Counted from the stretch's first letter, positions 39,612 through 48,111 are shown. The stretch: 64,000 nucleotides of DNA from Xylanimonas oleitrophica (GCF_003244315.1 NZ_QKWH01000002.1:310001-374000); one strand, 5' to 3'. The notes: generated from the letters alone by a model not told the origin. Translations and numbers: made by a program.

Positions 39612-41569
39612 CCGAGCTGCGCCCGGCGGACTGGCTCCCCTTGGTCCTGCCGGTGCTCGTCGCCGTTGCGGTGCTGGTGCTTCCTGGCCTGGCGGTCATC
39701 GCTGCGACGACCCGCCTGCGCCCGTGGCTGGTGGCGGTCGCTCCGGCGGTCAGCGTCGGTCTCGTCACCGTCAGCGCGATCCTCTGGGGGTTCCTCGGGT
39801 TCTCGTGGAACCTCGGGGCCGTCGCGGTCATGACCCTGGTGGTCGCCGCCGTCGCGTATCTGCTGCGGCGCGTCCTGCGCGCCGACGGCGGTGAGCCCCC
39901 CGCCTCGCGCGCCCAGTGGCTGTGGCCGGCGGGCGGTCTCGTCGTGGGCGGGCTGATTCTCGCCGCCCAGACGGTCCGGGCCATCGGCGCACCGGACAAC
40001 GTCTCCCAGACGTTCGACGCCATGTTCCACCTCAACGCGGTGCAGCACATCCTCGAGTCGGGGAACGGTTCCGCGTTCGGCCTCGTCGACTTCACCGGCA
40101 ACACGTTCTACCCGCTGGGGTGGCACGACGTCGTCGCGCTCGTCGCCCAGCTGACCGGCCTGGGCGTACCGGAGGCGACGACGGCGGTCAACGTCGCGGT
40201 CGCGGCGCTGGTGTGGCCGGCCGGGGCTGCTGCCCTCGCCGCGGTGATGCTCCCCGAGCGCGCATGGACCGGGGCGGTCGCCGCGGTGGTCTCCGGCGCG
40301 TTCGCGGCGTTCCCGTTCCGGCTGCTGGAGTTCGGGGTGCTGTACTCCAACTTCCTCAGCTTCGCGCTCCTGCCGGCCTGCCTCGCTCTGGTGGTGCGCG
40401 TGCTGGGGCTGCCTTTCAGCGCTCCTCGGACCACGCGCGGCGAGCACACGGTGCGCGTCCTGCTGCTGCTGGTCGGCGCCTCGGGTCTGGCGCTGGCGCA
40501 GCCCAACGGCCTGATGTCGCTCCTGATCATGTCGGTGCCGCTGCTGCTGTGGTCGGCCACGGTGCGCGTGCGCCGGCTCCTCGGCCAGGGCAGGCGCCGC
40601 GCCGCGGTGTGGGTCGGTGCCCTCGCCCTGGTGGCCGTGGCGCTCCTTGCAGTCGTGTGGGACGTGGTGCGTCCTCCGGAGGAGGCGGCCGGCTGGCCTC
40701 GGTACCACTGGGGCGGGCAGGCGCTCGGCCTGGCGCTGACGGTCTCCCCGTGGTCGGGCATCACGGCGTGGGTCGTCCTCCTGCTGATGGGGGCCGGCGT
40801 CGCCGTGCTGTGCCGGCGACCGGAGCGGCTGTGGGTCGCGGGGCCGTACGCCGTGGCCACCCTCCTCTACGTGGTGGCCAGCTCGCGCCCGGTGGAGTCC
40901 GAGCTGCGGCTGTACCTGACGGGCGTCTACCTCAACGACACGCAGCGTCTCGCGGCGCTCCTGCCGATCGGCGCGGTCGTCGTGTGCACCCTGGGTGCCG
41001 TGGCGCTCCTGGACGGGACCCTCGCGCTCATGCGCCGCGTGCGGCCGGGGCTCGACCCCCGGCTCTCGCAGGCGGGTGCTCTGGTGCTGGGCGTGCTGCT
41101 CGTCGTCGGGGTCGCCACGAGCGCGAGCACCGACGAGGGAGTCCACAACACCCGCGGGACGTACGAGCCGGGTGCCCTGCTCACCGCGGACGAGCGGGCG
41201 CTGCTCGAGCGGCTCCCGGAGCTCACGCCGCCGGACTCCGTCATCGCCGGCAACCCGCTCACGGGGGCGTCGCTGGCGTACGCGCTCGGTGAGCGCAGGG
41301 TCACGGAGGTGCACGGCTTCACCGAGGTGCCTCGCGAGGTGCTGTACCTCGACGCGAACCTCGACCGGATCGACGACGACCCGCGGGTGTGCCGTGCGGT
41401 GGACCAGGCCGACGTCGACTACGTGCTCGACTTCGGGACCGATCTCGTGCTCGGCTGGTCGCCTGCGGGGATCGACTACTCGGGCTACGAGGACCTGCGT
41501 CCGGGCAACCACCTCGAGCTGGTCGACCGCGAGGGCAAGGCCGCCCTCTACCGCATCGTGGGTTGCTGA
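39608..41569 (+). CDS. Large polytopic membrane protein, DUF6541-like (copy 2)
   Basis: Paralogue of the protein at 31553, again exactly 653 residues. Shared landmarks are VSQTFDAMFHLNAVQHILES versus MPQTWDAVFHLNAARWVLD, FYPLGWHDVVALVA versus FYPAAWHTLVALS, and the ends DPRVCRAVDQADV and AALYRIVGC. It has about a dozen membrane helices and a soluble C-terminal domain. It is translationally coupled to the Wzt ATPase (4-nt overlap), so it is part of the exporter module. Its function is unknown: a GT-C-like transferase, polymerase or export accessory are all possible. Confidence 0.82.
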   Translation: MTELRPADWLPLVLPVLVAVAVLVLPGLAVIAATTRLRPWLVAVAPAVSVGLVTVSAILWGFLGFSWNLGAVAVMTLVVAAVAYLLRRVLRADGGEPPASRAQWLWPAGGLVVGGLILAAQTVRAIGAPDNVSQTFDAMFHLNAVQHILESGNGSAFGLVDFTGNTFYPLGWHDVVALVAQLTGLGVPEATTAVNVAVAALVWPAGAAALAAVMLPERAWTGAVAAVVSGAFAAFPFRLLEFGVLYSNFLSFALLPACLALVVRVLGLPFSAPRTTRGEHTVRVLLLLVGASGLALAQPNGLMSLLIMSVPLLLWSATVRVRRLLGQGRRRAAVWVGALALVAVALLAVVWDVVRPPEEAAGWPRYHWGGQALGLALTVSPWSGITAWVVLLLMGAGVAVLCRRPERLWVAGPYAVATLLYVVASSRPVESELRLYLTGVYLNDTQRLAALLPIGAVVVCTLGAVALLDGTLALMRRVRPGLDPRLSQAGALVLGVLLVVGVATSASTDEGVHNTRGTYEPGALLTADERALLERLPELTPPDSVIAGNPLTGASLAYALGERRVTEVHGFTEVPREVLYLDANLDRIDDDPRVCRAVDQADVDYVLDFGTDLVLGWSPAGIDYSGYEDLRPGNHLELVDREGKAALYRIVGC

Positions 41570-41590
41570 GACGCATCGTGGGCTGCTGAG
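41551..41590 (+). repeat. 20-bp tandem duplication covering the end of the DUF6541-like gene
   Basis: The last codons and stop (41551-41570) are repeated once directly after (41571-41590) with 18 of 20 bases the same. The copy restores the peptide end and a second TGA. It looks like a small slippage or repair event. Confidence 0.85.
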
Positions 41591-41598
41591 ACGCGGGT

Positions 41599-41657
41599 CC
41601 AGTCAGAAGAGCGTCGGCTCTGCCTGACCGGCTCCTGCCGCTCGGCCTTCTGACTGG
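41599..41657. terminator. Possible hairpin after the galactan operon
   Basis: CCAGTCAGAAG (41599-41609) and CTTCTGACTGG (41647-41657) are exact inverted copies around 37 nt. It lies between converging genes. The long loop makes it a weaker terminator candidate than the tetraloop hairpins elsewhere in the window. Confidence 0.45.
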
Positions 41658-41662
41658 CGCCT

Positions 41663-41748
41663 GGTTCAGCCTTGTCCCCGGTCCAGCCTTGCCATCGGCT
41701 CAGCCTTGTCGCCGGCTCGGCCCTTCTGGCCGCTCGGCCCTTCTGGCC
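41663..41748. repeat. Degenerate 17-bp tandem repeats in the intergenic region
   Basis: Five head-to-tail units of 17-18 bp start at 41663, 41680, 41697, 41714 and 41732. The first three follow GGYYCAGCCTTGNC; the last two read GCTCGGCCCTTCTGGCC. The last two units are also small dyads (CGGCC/GGCCG). No reading frame uses them. They fill most of the gap between the convergent DUF6541-like and DUF2304 genes. Confidence 0.7.
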
Positions 41749-41760
41749 GGCGTCCGATGT

Positions 41761-42162
41761 TCAGCCGAGCTGCTCGTCGGCGCCGGGGCGCGGCGGTACG
41801 CCTGCAGGGTCGGCCGGCGGGCGCAGCGTCGACGCCTCGACCTGGAGGCGGAGGATCGCCACCTCCTCGGTGAGGGTGCGCACCTTCTCGTCGAGCTGCG
41901 AGACGCCGACGCTCAGCTGGATGCACACGACCAGGAGCGTGACGATCGCTGTCGCGAAGACCAGGTTGGCCGGCACCTCGACGCCTGCGAGCCGGGAGAC
42001 GCGCACCGCGAGCTGGGGGAACGCGCCGAGGACGGCGACCCCGACGGCCAGCACGATCCAGATGCCGGCGTACTTCTCGCGGATCCAGCGCCGCCGCAGC
42101 AGCTGGAGCAGGAACACGACGAGCAGCACGCACATGGTGAGCGCGAAGACGTAGCCGCTCAC
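41761..42162 (-). CDS. DUF2304-type small membrane protein (second copy)
   Basis: Protein of 133 residues from the GTG at 42162, with three hydrophobic segments (FALTMCVLLVVFLLQLL; GIWIVLAVGVAVLGAFPQLA; LVFATAIVTLLVVCIQLSV) and a C-terminal coiled-coil-like helix (QLDEKVRTLTEEVAILRLQ) plus a Pro-rich end. Same layout as the DUF2304 protein at 27770. The start overlaps the stop of the GT2 gene by 4 nt, so the pair is tightly coupled. Confidence 0.86.
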   Translation of the reverse strand: MSGYVFALTMCVLLVVFLLQLLRRRWIREKYAGIWIVLAVGVAVLGAFPQLAVRVSRLAGVEVPANLVFATAIVTLLVVCIQLSVGVSQLDEKVRTLTEEVAILRLQVEASTLRPPADPAGVPPRPGADEQLG

Positions 42163-42911
42163 GAGCGGGCCCCCTCGCCGGCCGGCTCGGGCAGGGGTTC
42201 CGACGGTCTGGACAGGGAGATCACGAGCGCGAAGAGAGCACGCAGCAGGAACACTCCGGCCTTCCAGGGGTTGTGGGACGGCGTGCCGCCGGCGCGGGGG
42301 CGCATGGCGACCCCGACCTGGCGCACGCTCAGGCGCGCTCGGGAGGCGATGACGAGCGCCTCGACCGTGTCGCCGAGGTACTCGGCGGGGTAGTTGGAGG
42401 CGAAGACCTCGAGCGCGCGGGCGTTCATCAGCTTGAACCCCGACGTGGTGTCGGTGAGCCGGGTGCGGCTGACGCGGGAGAGCACGGTGGCGAGCAGGCC
42501 CATGGCCCACTTGCGGGGGCCGCGCACGCTGTAGTCGCCCTCTCCGGCGAACCGGGCGCCGATGACGATGTCGGCGCGCTCCTGCTGCATGGTCTCCCAG
42601 AGCCGGAGCACGTGACGGGGGTCGTGCTGCCCGTCACCGTCGATCTGCACGACGGCGTCGTACCGCTCCCGCAGGGCGTACTTGAAGCCGGCCCGCATCG
42701 CGCCGCCGACGCCGAGGTTCAGGGGCAGGTCGAGGACGGCAGCCCCGGCCGCGCGCGCGACGTCGGCCGTGCGGTCCGTCGAGCCGTCGTTGACGACGAG
42801 GACGTCGGCGCCCGGCACCTCCTGCTGGACCTCGGCGACCACCGCGGCGATCGTCGACTCCTCGTTCCATGCCGGGACCACGACGAGCAGACGGGGCAGT
42901 TCCGCGGTCAT
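42159..42911 (-). CDS. Family 2 glycosyltransferase, polyprenyl-phosphate sugar synthase-like (second copy)
   Basis: DPM1-like enzyme of 250 residues from the ATG at 42911. Motifs are LLVVVPAWNEESTIAAVVAE, DVLVVNDGSTDRTADVARAA, VQIDGDGQHDPRHVL with the DxD site, and IVIGARFAGEGDYSVRG. LTDTTSGFKLMNARALEVFA is the acceptor-side region. It would charge polyprenyl phosphate with a hexose for use outside the membrane by GT-C enzymes such as the large membrane proteins here. TAGGAT lies 7 nt before the ATG, suggesting a leaderless message. Divergent from the GT2 gene at 43057. Confidence 0.9.
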   Translation of the reverse strand: MTAELPRLLVVVPAWNEESTIAAVVAEVQQEVPGADVLVVNDGSTDRTADVARAAGAAVLDLPLNLGVGGAMRAGFKYALRERYDAVVQIDGDGQHDPRHVLRLWETMQQERADIVIGARFAGEGDYSVRGPRKWAMGLLATVLSRVSRTRLTDTTSGFKLMNARALEVFASNYPAEYLGDTVEALVIASRARLSVRQVGVAMRPRAGGTPSHNPWKAGVFLLRALFALVISLSRPSEPLPEPAGEGARS

Positions 42912-42918
42912 GCCGGCG

Positions 42919-42924
42919 ATCCTA
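42919..42924 (-). promoter_or_regulatory. Putative -10 box of the GT2/DUF2304 pair (leaderless)
   Basis: Minus strand TAGGAT, 7 nt (CGCCGGC), then ATG. There is no Shine-Dalgarno. On the plus side TAGCAT at 42993-42998 may serve the divergent gene. Confidence 0.4.
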
Positions 42925-43056
42925 CCCGCGCGGGTGCTCGCCTCGGTGCGGCCGGAGGGGCGGGCAAGGCCGGTCGGGGGCGCCGTGTGGGCTAGCATCG
43001 AGGGTCGTCGCCGGCGGCTCGTGCCGGCGCGCCTGACCTGGATCCGGTGGGAGAGA

Positions 43057-43950
43057 ATGCCGCTCGACATCATGCTGCCCTACTGGGGCGACCCGGCGAT
43101 CCTCAAGAAGACCGTGGAGAGCGTCTTCGCCCAGACGTCGGACGACTGGCGGCTCACCGTCGTGGACGACGCGTACCCGGACCTGACGGTCAAGGAGTGG
43201 TTCGCGACGATCGACGACCCGCGGGTGCGGTACGTCCGCAAGGAGCAGAACGAGGGCATCACCGCCAACTACCGCACGTGCCTGGAGCTGGCGACGCAGG
43301 ACTACATGATGTTCCTGGGGAGCGACGACATGCTCCTGCCGAACTTCGTGGAGGTCGTCACCGCGGCGGTGGCGGCGCACCCGGGCGTCGACGTGGTGCA
43401 GCCGGGGGTCCAGGTGATCGACGAGCACGACCGCGTGGTGCGCACCCTGGTCGACGAGGTCAAGCAGTGCGTGACGATGCCCCGCGGCTCGGGCACGCGG
43501 GTGGTCGGCGGGGAGAGCCTCGCCACGAGCCTGCTGCACGCCGACTGGATGTACTGGCCGTCGCTCGTGTTCCGGACGGAGACTGTTCGCCGGACGCCGT
43601 TCCGCGACGGGTTCCCGCTGATCCAGGACTTGGCCTTGGTCATCGACATGATCTTGGCCGGCGGCCGGATGCTGCTGCTGCCGGCCGTCTGCTTCTCCTA
43701 CCGCCGTCACCAGGCGAGCGCGTCCTCGGCCACCCTGCTCGACGGGCGGCGGTTCCAGGGCGAGCGCGACTACTTCGCCTTCGCCGCGCAGCAGATGCGC
43801 GAGCACGGGTGGAGGCGCGCCGAGCGGGCCGCGCGTCTGCACGTCACCTCCCGCCTGCACGCCTTGACGCTCCTGCCGCGGGCCGTCCGTGAGCGGGGCG
43901 CCTCGCCGCGCCCGCTCCTGCGGCACGCGTTCGGCAGCTCCTCCTCCTGA
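43057..43950 (+). CDS. Family 2 glycosyltransferase
   Basis: GT-A transferase of 297 residues. The start is the ATG before PLDIMLPYWGDPAILKKTVE, with GGGAGAG just upstream. Motifs are LTVVDDAYPDLTVKEWFA, EGITANYRTCLELATQDYMM and FLGSDDMLLPNFVEVV, where SDD is the metal site. LIQDLALVIDMILAGG is the catalytic-base region, and SYRRHQASASSATLLDG follows. It has no membrane segment. A rhamnosyl or galactosyl donor is plausible from the surrounding sugar genes, but the substrate is not readable. It is followed by a sugar epimerase gene 34 nt later. Confidence 0.88.
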   Translation: MPLDIMLPYWGDPAILKKTVESVFAQTSDDWRLTVVDDAYPDLTVKEWFATIDDPRVRYVRKEQNEGITANYRTCLELATQDYMMFLGSDDMLLPNFVEVVTAAVAAHPGVDVVQPGVQVIDEHDRVVRTLVDEVKQCVTMPRGSGTRVVGGESLATSLLHADWMYWPSLVFRTETVRRTPFRDGFPLIQDLALVIDMILAGGRMLLLPAVCFSYRRHQASASSATLLDGRRFQGERDYFAFAAQQMREHGWRRAERAARLHVTSRLHALTLLPRAVRERGASPRPLLRHAFGSSSS

Positions 43951-43984
43951 GCGCGCAGCACCTCCTTCCACGAAAGGCAGCACC

Positions 43985-45043
43985 GTGTCCACAGTCCTCG
44001 TCACCGGCGGCGCCGGGTTCATCGGCTGCGCGATCAGCACCGCGCTGGCTGACCGGTACGACCGGGTCGTCGCGTTCGACAACCTGCACCCGCAGGTGCA
44101 CCCCCAGCCCGTGCGGCCCGCTGCGCTCGACGCACGGGTCGAGCTCGTGGTCGGGGACGTCACCTCGGCCGAGGACTGGGACTCCCTCCTCGCCGGCGTG
44201 GCTCCGGACGTCGTCGTCCACCTCGCTGCTGAGACGGGCACGGGCCAGTCGCTGTCCGAGTCGACGCGGCACGGCGCGGTGAACGTGGTGGGCACGACGC
44301 AGATGCTGGACGCGCTGCGTCGCACCGAGCACCTGCCGGGCCGGATCGTGCTCACCAGCAGCCGCGCCGTCTACGGCGAGGGTGCGTGGCGCCAGGCGGA
44401 CGGGAACCTGTTCTACCCGGGCCCGCGCCCGCACGCCATGCTCGAGGCGGGGCGCTGGGACTTCCCGGACGCCGAGCCGACGGCGATGCGCGCCGACCTC
44501 GTGGAGCCGCGCCCCGCGAGCGTGTACGCGGCCACCAAGCTCACCCAGGAGCACGTCCTGTCGGTCTGGTCCGACGCGCACGGCGTCGACCTGCGCGTGC
44601 TGCGCCTGCAGAACGTGTACGGGCCCGGCCAGTCGCTGTCCAACCCGTACACGGGCATCATGTCCCTCTTCTGCCGCATCGCGAAGCGTGGCGAGTCGAT
44701 CCCGCTGTACGAGGACGGCGAGGTGCGCCGTGACTTCGTGCTGATCGACGACGTCGCGGACGCCGTCGTGCGTGCCACGACCGCCGAGCAGGTGGGGCCG
44801 GAGCCGATCGACATCGGTTCGGGGGAGACGCAGACGATCCGCACCGCTGCCGAGACCATCGCGGCGCGCTACGGCGCCCCTGCCCCGCACGTGACCGGGC
44901 AGTTCCGTGACGGAGACGTGCGCCACGCGTGGGCCGACGTCGCTCCGGCCAGGGAGCGGCTGGGCTGGGAGCCGCAGTTCTCCCTCAAGGACGGCGTCGA
45001 GCGCCTGGCGGCGTGGATCGACGACCAGCCCGGCGTCGAGTGA
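43985..45043 (+). CDS. NAD-dependent sugar epimerase/dehydratase
   Basis: Extended short-chain dehydrogenase of 352 residues, GTG start with GAAAGG upstream. The NAD site is [18 protein letters not shown]. Catalytic residues are in VLTSSRAVYGEG and SVYAATKLTQEHVL (YxxxK). RLQNVYGPGQSLSNPYTGIM and RRDFVLIDDVADAVV are typical of nucleotide-sugar 4-epimerases. With dTDP-rhamnose genes in the same locus, a dTDP-6-deoxy-L-talose-type epimerase or a UDP-sugar 4-epimerase are both possible. I keep the general name. Confidence 0.85.
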   Translation: MSTVLVTGGAGFIGCAISTALADRYDRVVAFDNLHPQVHPQPVRPAALDARVELVVGDVTSAEDWDSLLAGVAPDVVVHLAAETGTGQSLSESTRHGAVNVVGTTQMLDALRRTEHLPGRIVLTSSRAVYGEGAWRQADGNLFYPGPRPHAMLEAGRWDFPDAEPTAMRADLVEPRPASVYAATKLTQEHVLSVWSDAHGVDLRVLRLQNVYGPGQSLSNPYTGIMSLFCRIAKRGESIPLYEDGEVRRDFVLIDDVADAVVRATTAEQVGPEPIDIGSGETQTIRTAAETIAARYGAPAPHVTGQFRDGDVRHAWADVAPARERLGWEPQFSLKDGVERLAAWIDDQPGVE

Positions 45044-45062
45044 TCGGCGCGCGCCGGCCGGC

Positions 45063-46232
45063 TCAGCCGGCCTGCGCGCGCACCGCCGTCGCGTCCGGTG
45101 CGGGCGACGTCGGGGCGGCGTCCACCTGGGCCGCCGTCTGACGGGTGCGTCCGGCGCTCGCCGCGCGGGTGGCCCGCATGACGGGGCGCTCCAGCCAGAA
45201 CCAGCTGGCCGCGGCGAGCGCGAGAGCCGGCGGCAGCGTGACGGCCACGTGACCGGCGACGCCCAGGGCGCCCGCGCCGAGGAGCGTCGCCATCTGCTGG
45301 CAGGGGAACGCGTAGACGTACAGCCCGTACGAGACGTCGTTGCGCTGGAACCAGGCCGGCGAGGGCACCACGCGCCCGACCCACAGCAGGACGACGGCGA
45401 CCAGCGGGGCGGTCAGCTGGCCGCCCCAGGACGGCGCCAGCCACACGGCGACCCCGACCACCGCTGCCGCGGGGAGCGCGACCTGCCACACGAGCGGGAT
45501 CCGTTCGCGCAGCATGTAGACGATGGCGCCGCCGAGAAAGTACGGCAGCAGCTTGAAGAGCCAGTGCGCGTCGGTGTTGCCGCCGAAGAGCTGCAGCACG
45601 CGACCGTCGGCCACGTGGGCCGCCACGCTCAGCAGGAACATCGCGCCGAGCACCAGGGGGCTGCGGCGGGTCACGGCGGCGCAGGCCGCGACCCCGACGA
45701 CGAGGTAGCAGAGGAACTCGAAGTACAGCGTCCACAGGGAGCCGTTCCAGGCACCGGCGTGCGGTACGTCCGCGAGCGTGCCCGCGACGCTGTAGTCCGA
45801 CATCCGCAGACCCGCGTTGGCGAGCACGTAGTTCAGCGGGGTGTTGGCCGTGGTGAGGAAGCCTTCGAGCGTGCCGCGCTCGATGCGGTAGGCCACGGGT
45901 GCGAAGCCGAACGCCACGACGACGAGGCAGGCGAGGAAGGCCGGGAAGATGCGGGCCACGCGGTGGCCGAGGTACTCGGTGAACGTCGTGCGCAGACGGC
46001 TGCCCGTGATCAGGTAGCCGCTGATGGCGAAGAAGCCGATGACGGCCCAGCCGCCCAGGTGCTCGCCCGCGAAGCCGGGCCCGCCGCCGGCGCCGGCGAT
46101 CGGGTAGGCGTGCGAGACGAGCACGAGCGCGGCCAGCACGAGCCGCACGAGGTTGAGGGAGTTGTTGCGGGGGTCCAACATCGTGACGCGCCCCGGGCGC
46201 AGCGACCCGGGCGTCGCGGTGGTGGCGCTCAC
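45063..46232 (-). CDS. Acyltransferase 3 family membrane protein (OafA-like)
   Basis: Integral membrane O-acyltransferase of 389 residues with about ten helices. NSLNLVRLVLAALVLVSHAY contains the catalytic-type His of the AT3 family (PF01757), and WAVIGFFAISGYLITGSRLR is the second family motif. NGSLWTLYFEFLCYLVVGV follows. The GTG at 46232 overlaps the stop of the upstream GT2 gene by 4 nt and gives a 17-residue lead before MLDPRNNS, which is the alternative start. Such proteins add acetyl or other acyl groups to surface sugars outside the membrane. The tail after residue 350 is Ala/Pro-rich. Confidence 0.9.
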   Translation of the reverse strand: MSATTATPGSLRPGRVTMLDPRNNSLNLVRLVLAALVLVSHAYPIAGAGGGPGFAGEHLGGWAVIGFFAISGYLITGSRLRTTFTEYLGHRVARIFPAFLACLVVVAFGFAPVAYRIERGTLEGFLTTANTPLNYVLANAGLRMSDYSVAGTLADVPHAGAWNGSLWTLYFEFLCYLVVGVAACAAVTRRSPLVLGAMFLLSVAAHVADGRVLQLFGGNTDAHWLFKLLPYFLGGAIVYMLRERIPLVWQVALPAAAVVGVAVWLAPSWGGQLTAPLVAVVLLWVGRVVPSPAWFQRNDVSYGLYVYAFPCQQMATLLGAGALGVAGHVAVTLPPALALAAASWFWLERPVMRATRAASAGRTRQTAAQVDAAPTSPAPDATAVRAQAG

Positions 46233-46990
46233 CGGCCGGCTCGGTCGGCGCGCAGGCGGCGGAGCGCCAGGTGTGCGGTGGCGCGCAGGAGCCGCAGGCG
46301 CGAGCGCAGCACCTGGACGAGCCCCCGGGGGCGGTCGGGCGTCTGGTTGTCGCCGTGCAGCCGGCGCTCGAGCGACCGGATCTCGAGGTGCTGGATGCTG
46401 CCCGCGAGGTTGCCGTAGAGGCCGATCCACAGGTCGTGCGACTCGGTGAGGTAGGCGGGGAACGGCAGCACGACGTCGAGCGCCTCCCGCCGCAGCGCCA
46501 TCGCGCACCCGAAGTACGGGCGGTCGCCCGCGAGCACCCCGACGACGTTGCGCAGGTGGTGGCGAGAGTCGCTCGCCCGCAGGTGCCAGTCGTCCCGGCC
46601 CCACGGGCCCGTGATGCGGTCCTCGCCGCCGAGCGTCGCGAGGTTGGTGGCGACGACCTCGTGGTCGGCCAGGGCCTCGACCATCGCCGTCAGGCGGCCG
46701 GGGCGCCACACGTCGTCCTGGTCGGCGAGGAAGACGTAGCGGCCTCGTGCCTCGGCCAGCGCAGCCCCGAACGTGCGCACGTAGCCCCGGTTGACGGAGG
46801 AGCGCACCAGCCGGACGCGGGGATCGCCCACGGACTCCACCCGGGCCACCGTGTCGTCCCGCGAGCAGTCGTCCACGACGACGACCTCGTCCGCGGGTCC
46901 CAGCTGCGCCAGGATCGACCGGAGCTGTTCCTCGACGAACCGCGACCCGTTGTACGTCGCCATGCAGACGCTGACGTCTGGCGCAGTCAC
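46229..46990 (-). CDS. Family 2 glycosyltransferase (rhamnosyltransferase-like)
   Basis: GT-A enzyme of 253 residues, GTG start preceded by AGGAGG at 7 nt. Motifs are SVCMATYNGSRFVEEQLRSI, EVVVVDDCSRDDTVARV, VFLADQDDVWRPGRL with the metal site, and ESHDLWIGLYGNL. The MATYNG...EEQLRSIL...DDCSRDDT pattern is common in O-antigen and rhamnose-polymer transferases. The gene is coupled to the acyltransferase downstream and divergent from the rhamnosyltransferase-like gene at 47143. Confidence 0.88.
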   Translation of the reverse strand: MTAPDVSVCMATYNGSRFVEEQLRSILAQLGPADEVVVVDDCSRDDTVARVESVGDPRVRLVRSSVNRGYVRTFGAALAEARGRYVFLADQDDVWRPGRLTAMVEALADHEVVATNLATLGGEDRITGPWGRDDWHLRASDSRHHLRNVVGVLAGDRPYFGCAMALRREALDVVLPFPAYLTESHDLWIGLYGNLAGSIQHLEIRSLERRLHGDNQTPDRPRGLVQVLRSRLRLLRATAHLALRRLRADRAGR

Positions 46991-47047
46991 ACCACTACCT
47001 CCTGGTCAGAGCCTCGCAGGCCGGCCCGAGGGGCGGTCCCGGAACCT

Positions 47048-47062
47048 CCCGTAGTGTACGGG
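47048..47062. promoter_or_regulatory. Palindromic divergent promoter core between two GT2 genes
   Basis: CCCGTA, GTG, TACGGG is a perfect 6-3-6 inverted repeat. It contains TAGTGT on plus and TACACT on minus, both acceptable -10 boxes, facing the divergent genes at 47143 and 46990. Confidence 0.45.
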
Positions 47063-47142
47063 TGCAGCCGAGCGCCGTCGGAGACGGTGACGAGGTGGAC
47101 GCGCGGGGTGCGCGGAGCAGTGACGAGACGGGGTGAGGCAGC

Positions 47143-48111
47143 ATGACCGGCGACACGGCATCGCGCCAGGGGACGGGGCGACGCGTGGTCGCGGTGGTCT
47201 CGTCCTTCAGGCCGAGCACGGACCTGGTGCACAACGCGCGACTGGTCGCGCAGCAGGTCGACGAGCTGGTCGTGGTCGACGACGGCAGCGGCCCCGAGCA
47301 CACCGACGTGCTCGACGCCGTGCGTGCCGCCGGCGCGCAGGTGGTGGCCCTGCCGGAGAACGTCGGCATCGCGGCGGCGCTGAACGCCGGCCTGCGGGCG
47401 GCCGACCCGGCGCCGGAGGACCTGGTGGTGACCTTCGACCAGGACAGCGCCGTGCCCCAGGGGTTCATCGCCGCCCTGGTGGCCCAGTGGGACGACGCGG
47501 TGCGCGCGGGCGTCCCGGTGGGGATGGTCTCGCCGGCCACGTTCGCCGGGGTGCCGCAGACCATCGGCGAGCCGGACGAGCGCGGCCTCCTGCGCTCCCG
47601 CGAGCCGATCCAGTCCGGGTCGCTCGTCTCGGGCGAGGTGCTCGCCACGGCGGGGCTGCTCCGGGAGGAGCTGTTCATCGACCTGGTCGACATCGAGTAC
47701 TTCCTGCGGCTGCAGCGCGCAGGCCGGGCCTGCCTGGCGGTGCCTGGCCTCGACCTGCCGCACGAGCTGGGGCGGACCTACCCGTTCACGCTGCTGGGCA
47801 CGAAGGTGCGCTGGCGGGGCCGGAACCTCAAGCTCAGCCTCAGCACGCCGTTCCGCTACTACTTCCGGGCACGCAACCGCGTGATCATCAACCGCGAGTA
47901 CTGGCGCAGCTCGTGGCGGCTCCTGGCACGGGACACTGCCATGGAGGTGCGGCACCTGGTGTTCGTGCTCATGTACGCCCGGCCTCGGGGCGCCGCCCTG
48001 CGGGTGGTCGTGCGAGGGCTGCGGGACGGGCTGCGGTCGCGCACGGGCGCGATCCCGGCCGACGTGGCGCAGACGGCCTCGCGGATCAGCTGGCGGATCG
48101 ACCCGCTGTAG
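47143..48111 (+). CDS. Rhamnosyltransferase-like family 2 glycosyltransferase
   Basis: Protein of 322 residues resembling RfbF-type rhamnosyltransferases. The N-terminus has VVAVVSSFRPSTDLVHNARL, ELVVVDDGSGPEHTDVL, ENVGIAAALNAGLRAA and VVTFDQDSAVPQGFIAAL with the DxD metal site. IQSGSLVSGEVLATAGLLRE and FIDLVDIEYFLRLQRAG are typical of the rhamnosyl group. The C-terminal half has the positively charged YYFRARNRVIINREYWR region. dTDP-rhamnose made by the rfb genes nearby would be the donor. Its 3' end overlaps the converging flippase gene by 26 bp. Confidence 0.85.
   Translation: MTGDTASRQGTGRRVVAVVSSFRPSTDLVHNARLVAQQVDELVVVDDGSGPEHTDVLDAVRAAGAQVVALPENVGIAAALNAGLRAADPAPEDLVVTFDQDSAVPQGFIAALVAQWDDAVRAGVPVGMVSPATFAGVPQTIGEPDERGLLRSREPIQSGSLVSGEVLATAGLLREELFIDLVDIEYFLRLQRAGRACLAVPGLDLPHELGRTYPFTLLGTKVRWRGRNLKLSLSTPFRYYFRARNRVIINREYWRSSWRLLARDTAMEVRHLVFVLMYARPRGAALRVVVRGLRDGLRSRTGAIPADVAQTASRISWRIDPL

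Noticed and set aside
41663-41748. CRISPR or small-RNA gene in the repeat gap
   Set aside because: The units are degenerate and head-to-tail with no spacers, and no promoter facing them is visible.
45063-46709. 548-codon reading of the acyltransferase gene
   Set aside because: The extra N-terminal part is an Arg/Pro-rich shadow of the GT2 gene at 46229. The GTG at 46232 fits the coupling and the family length.
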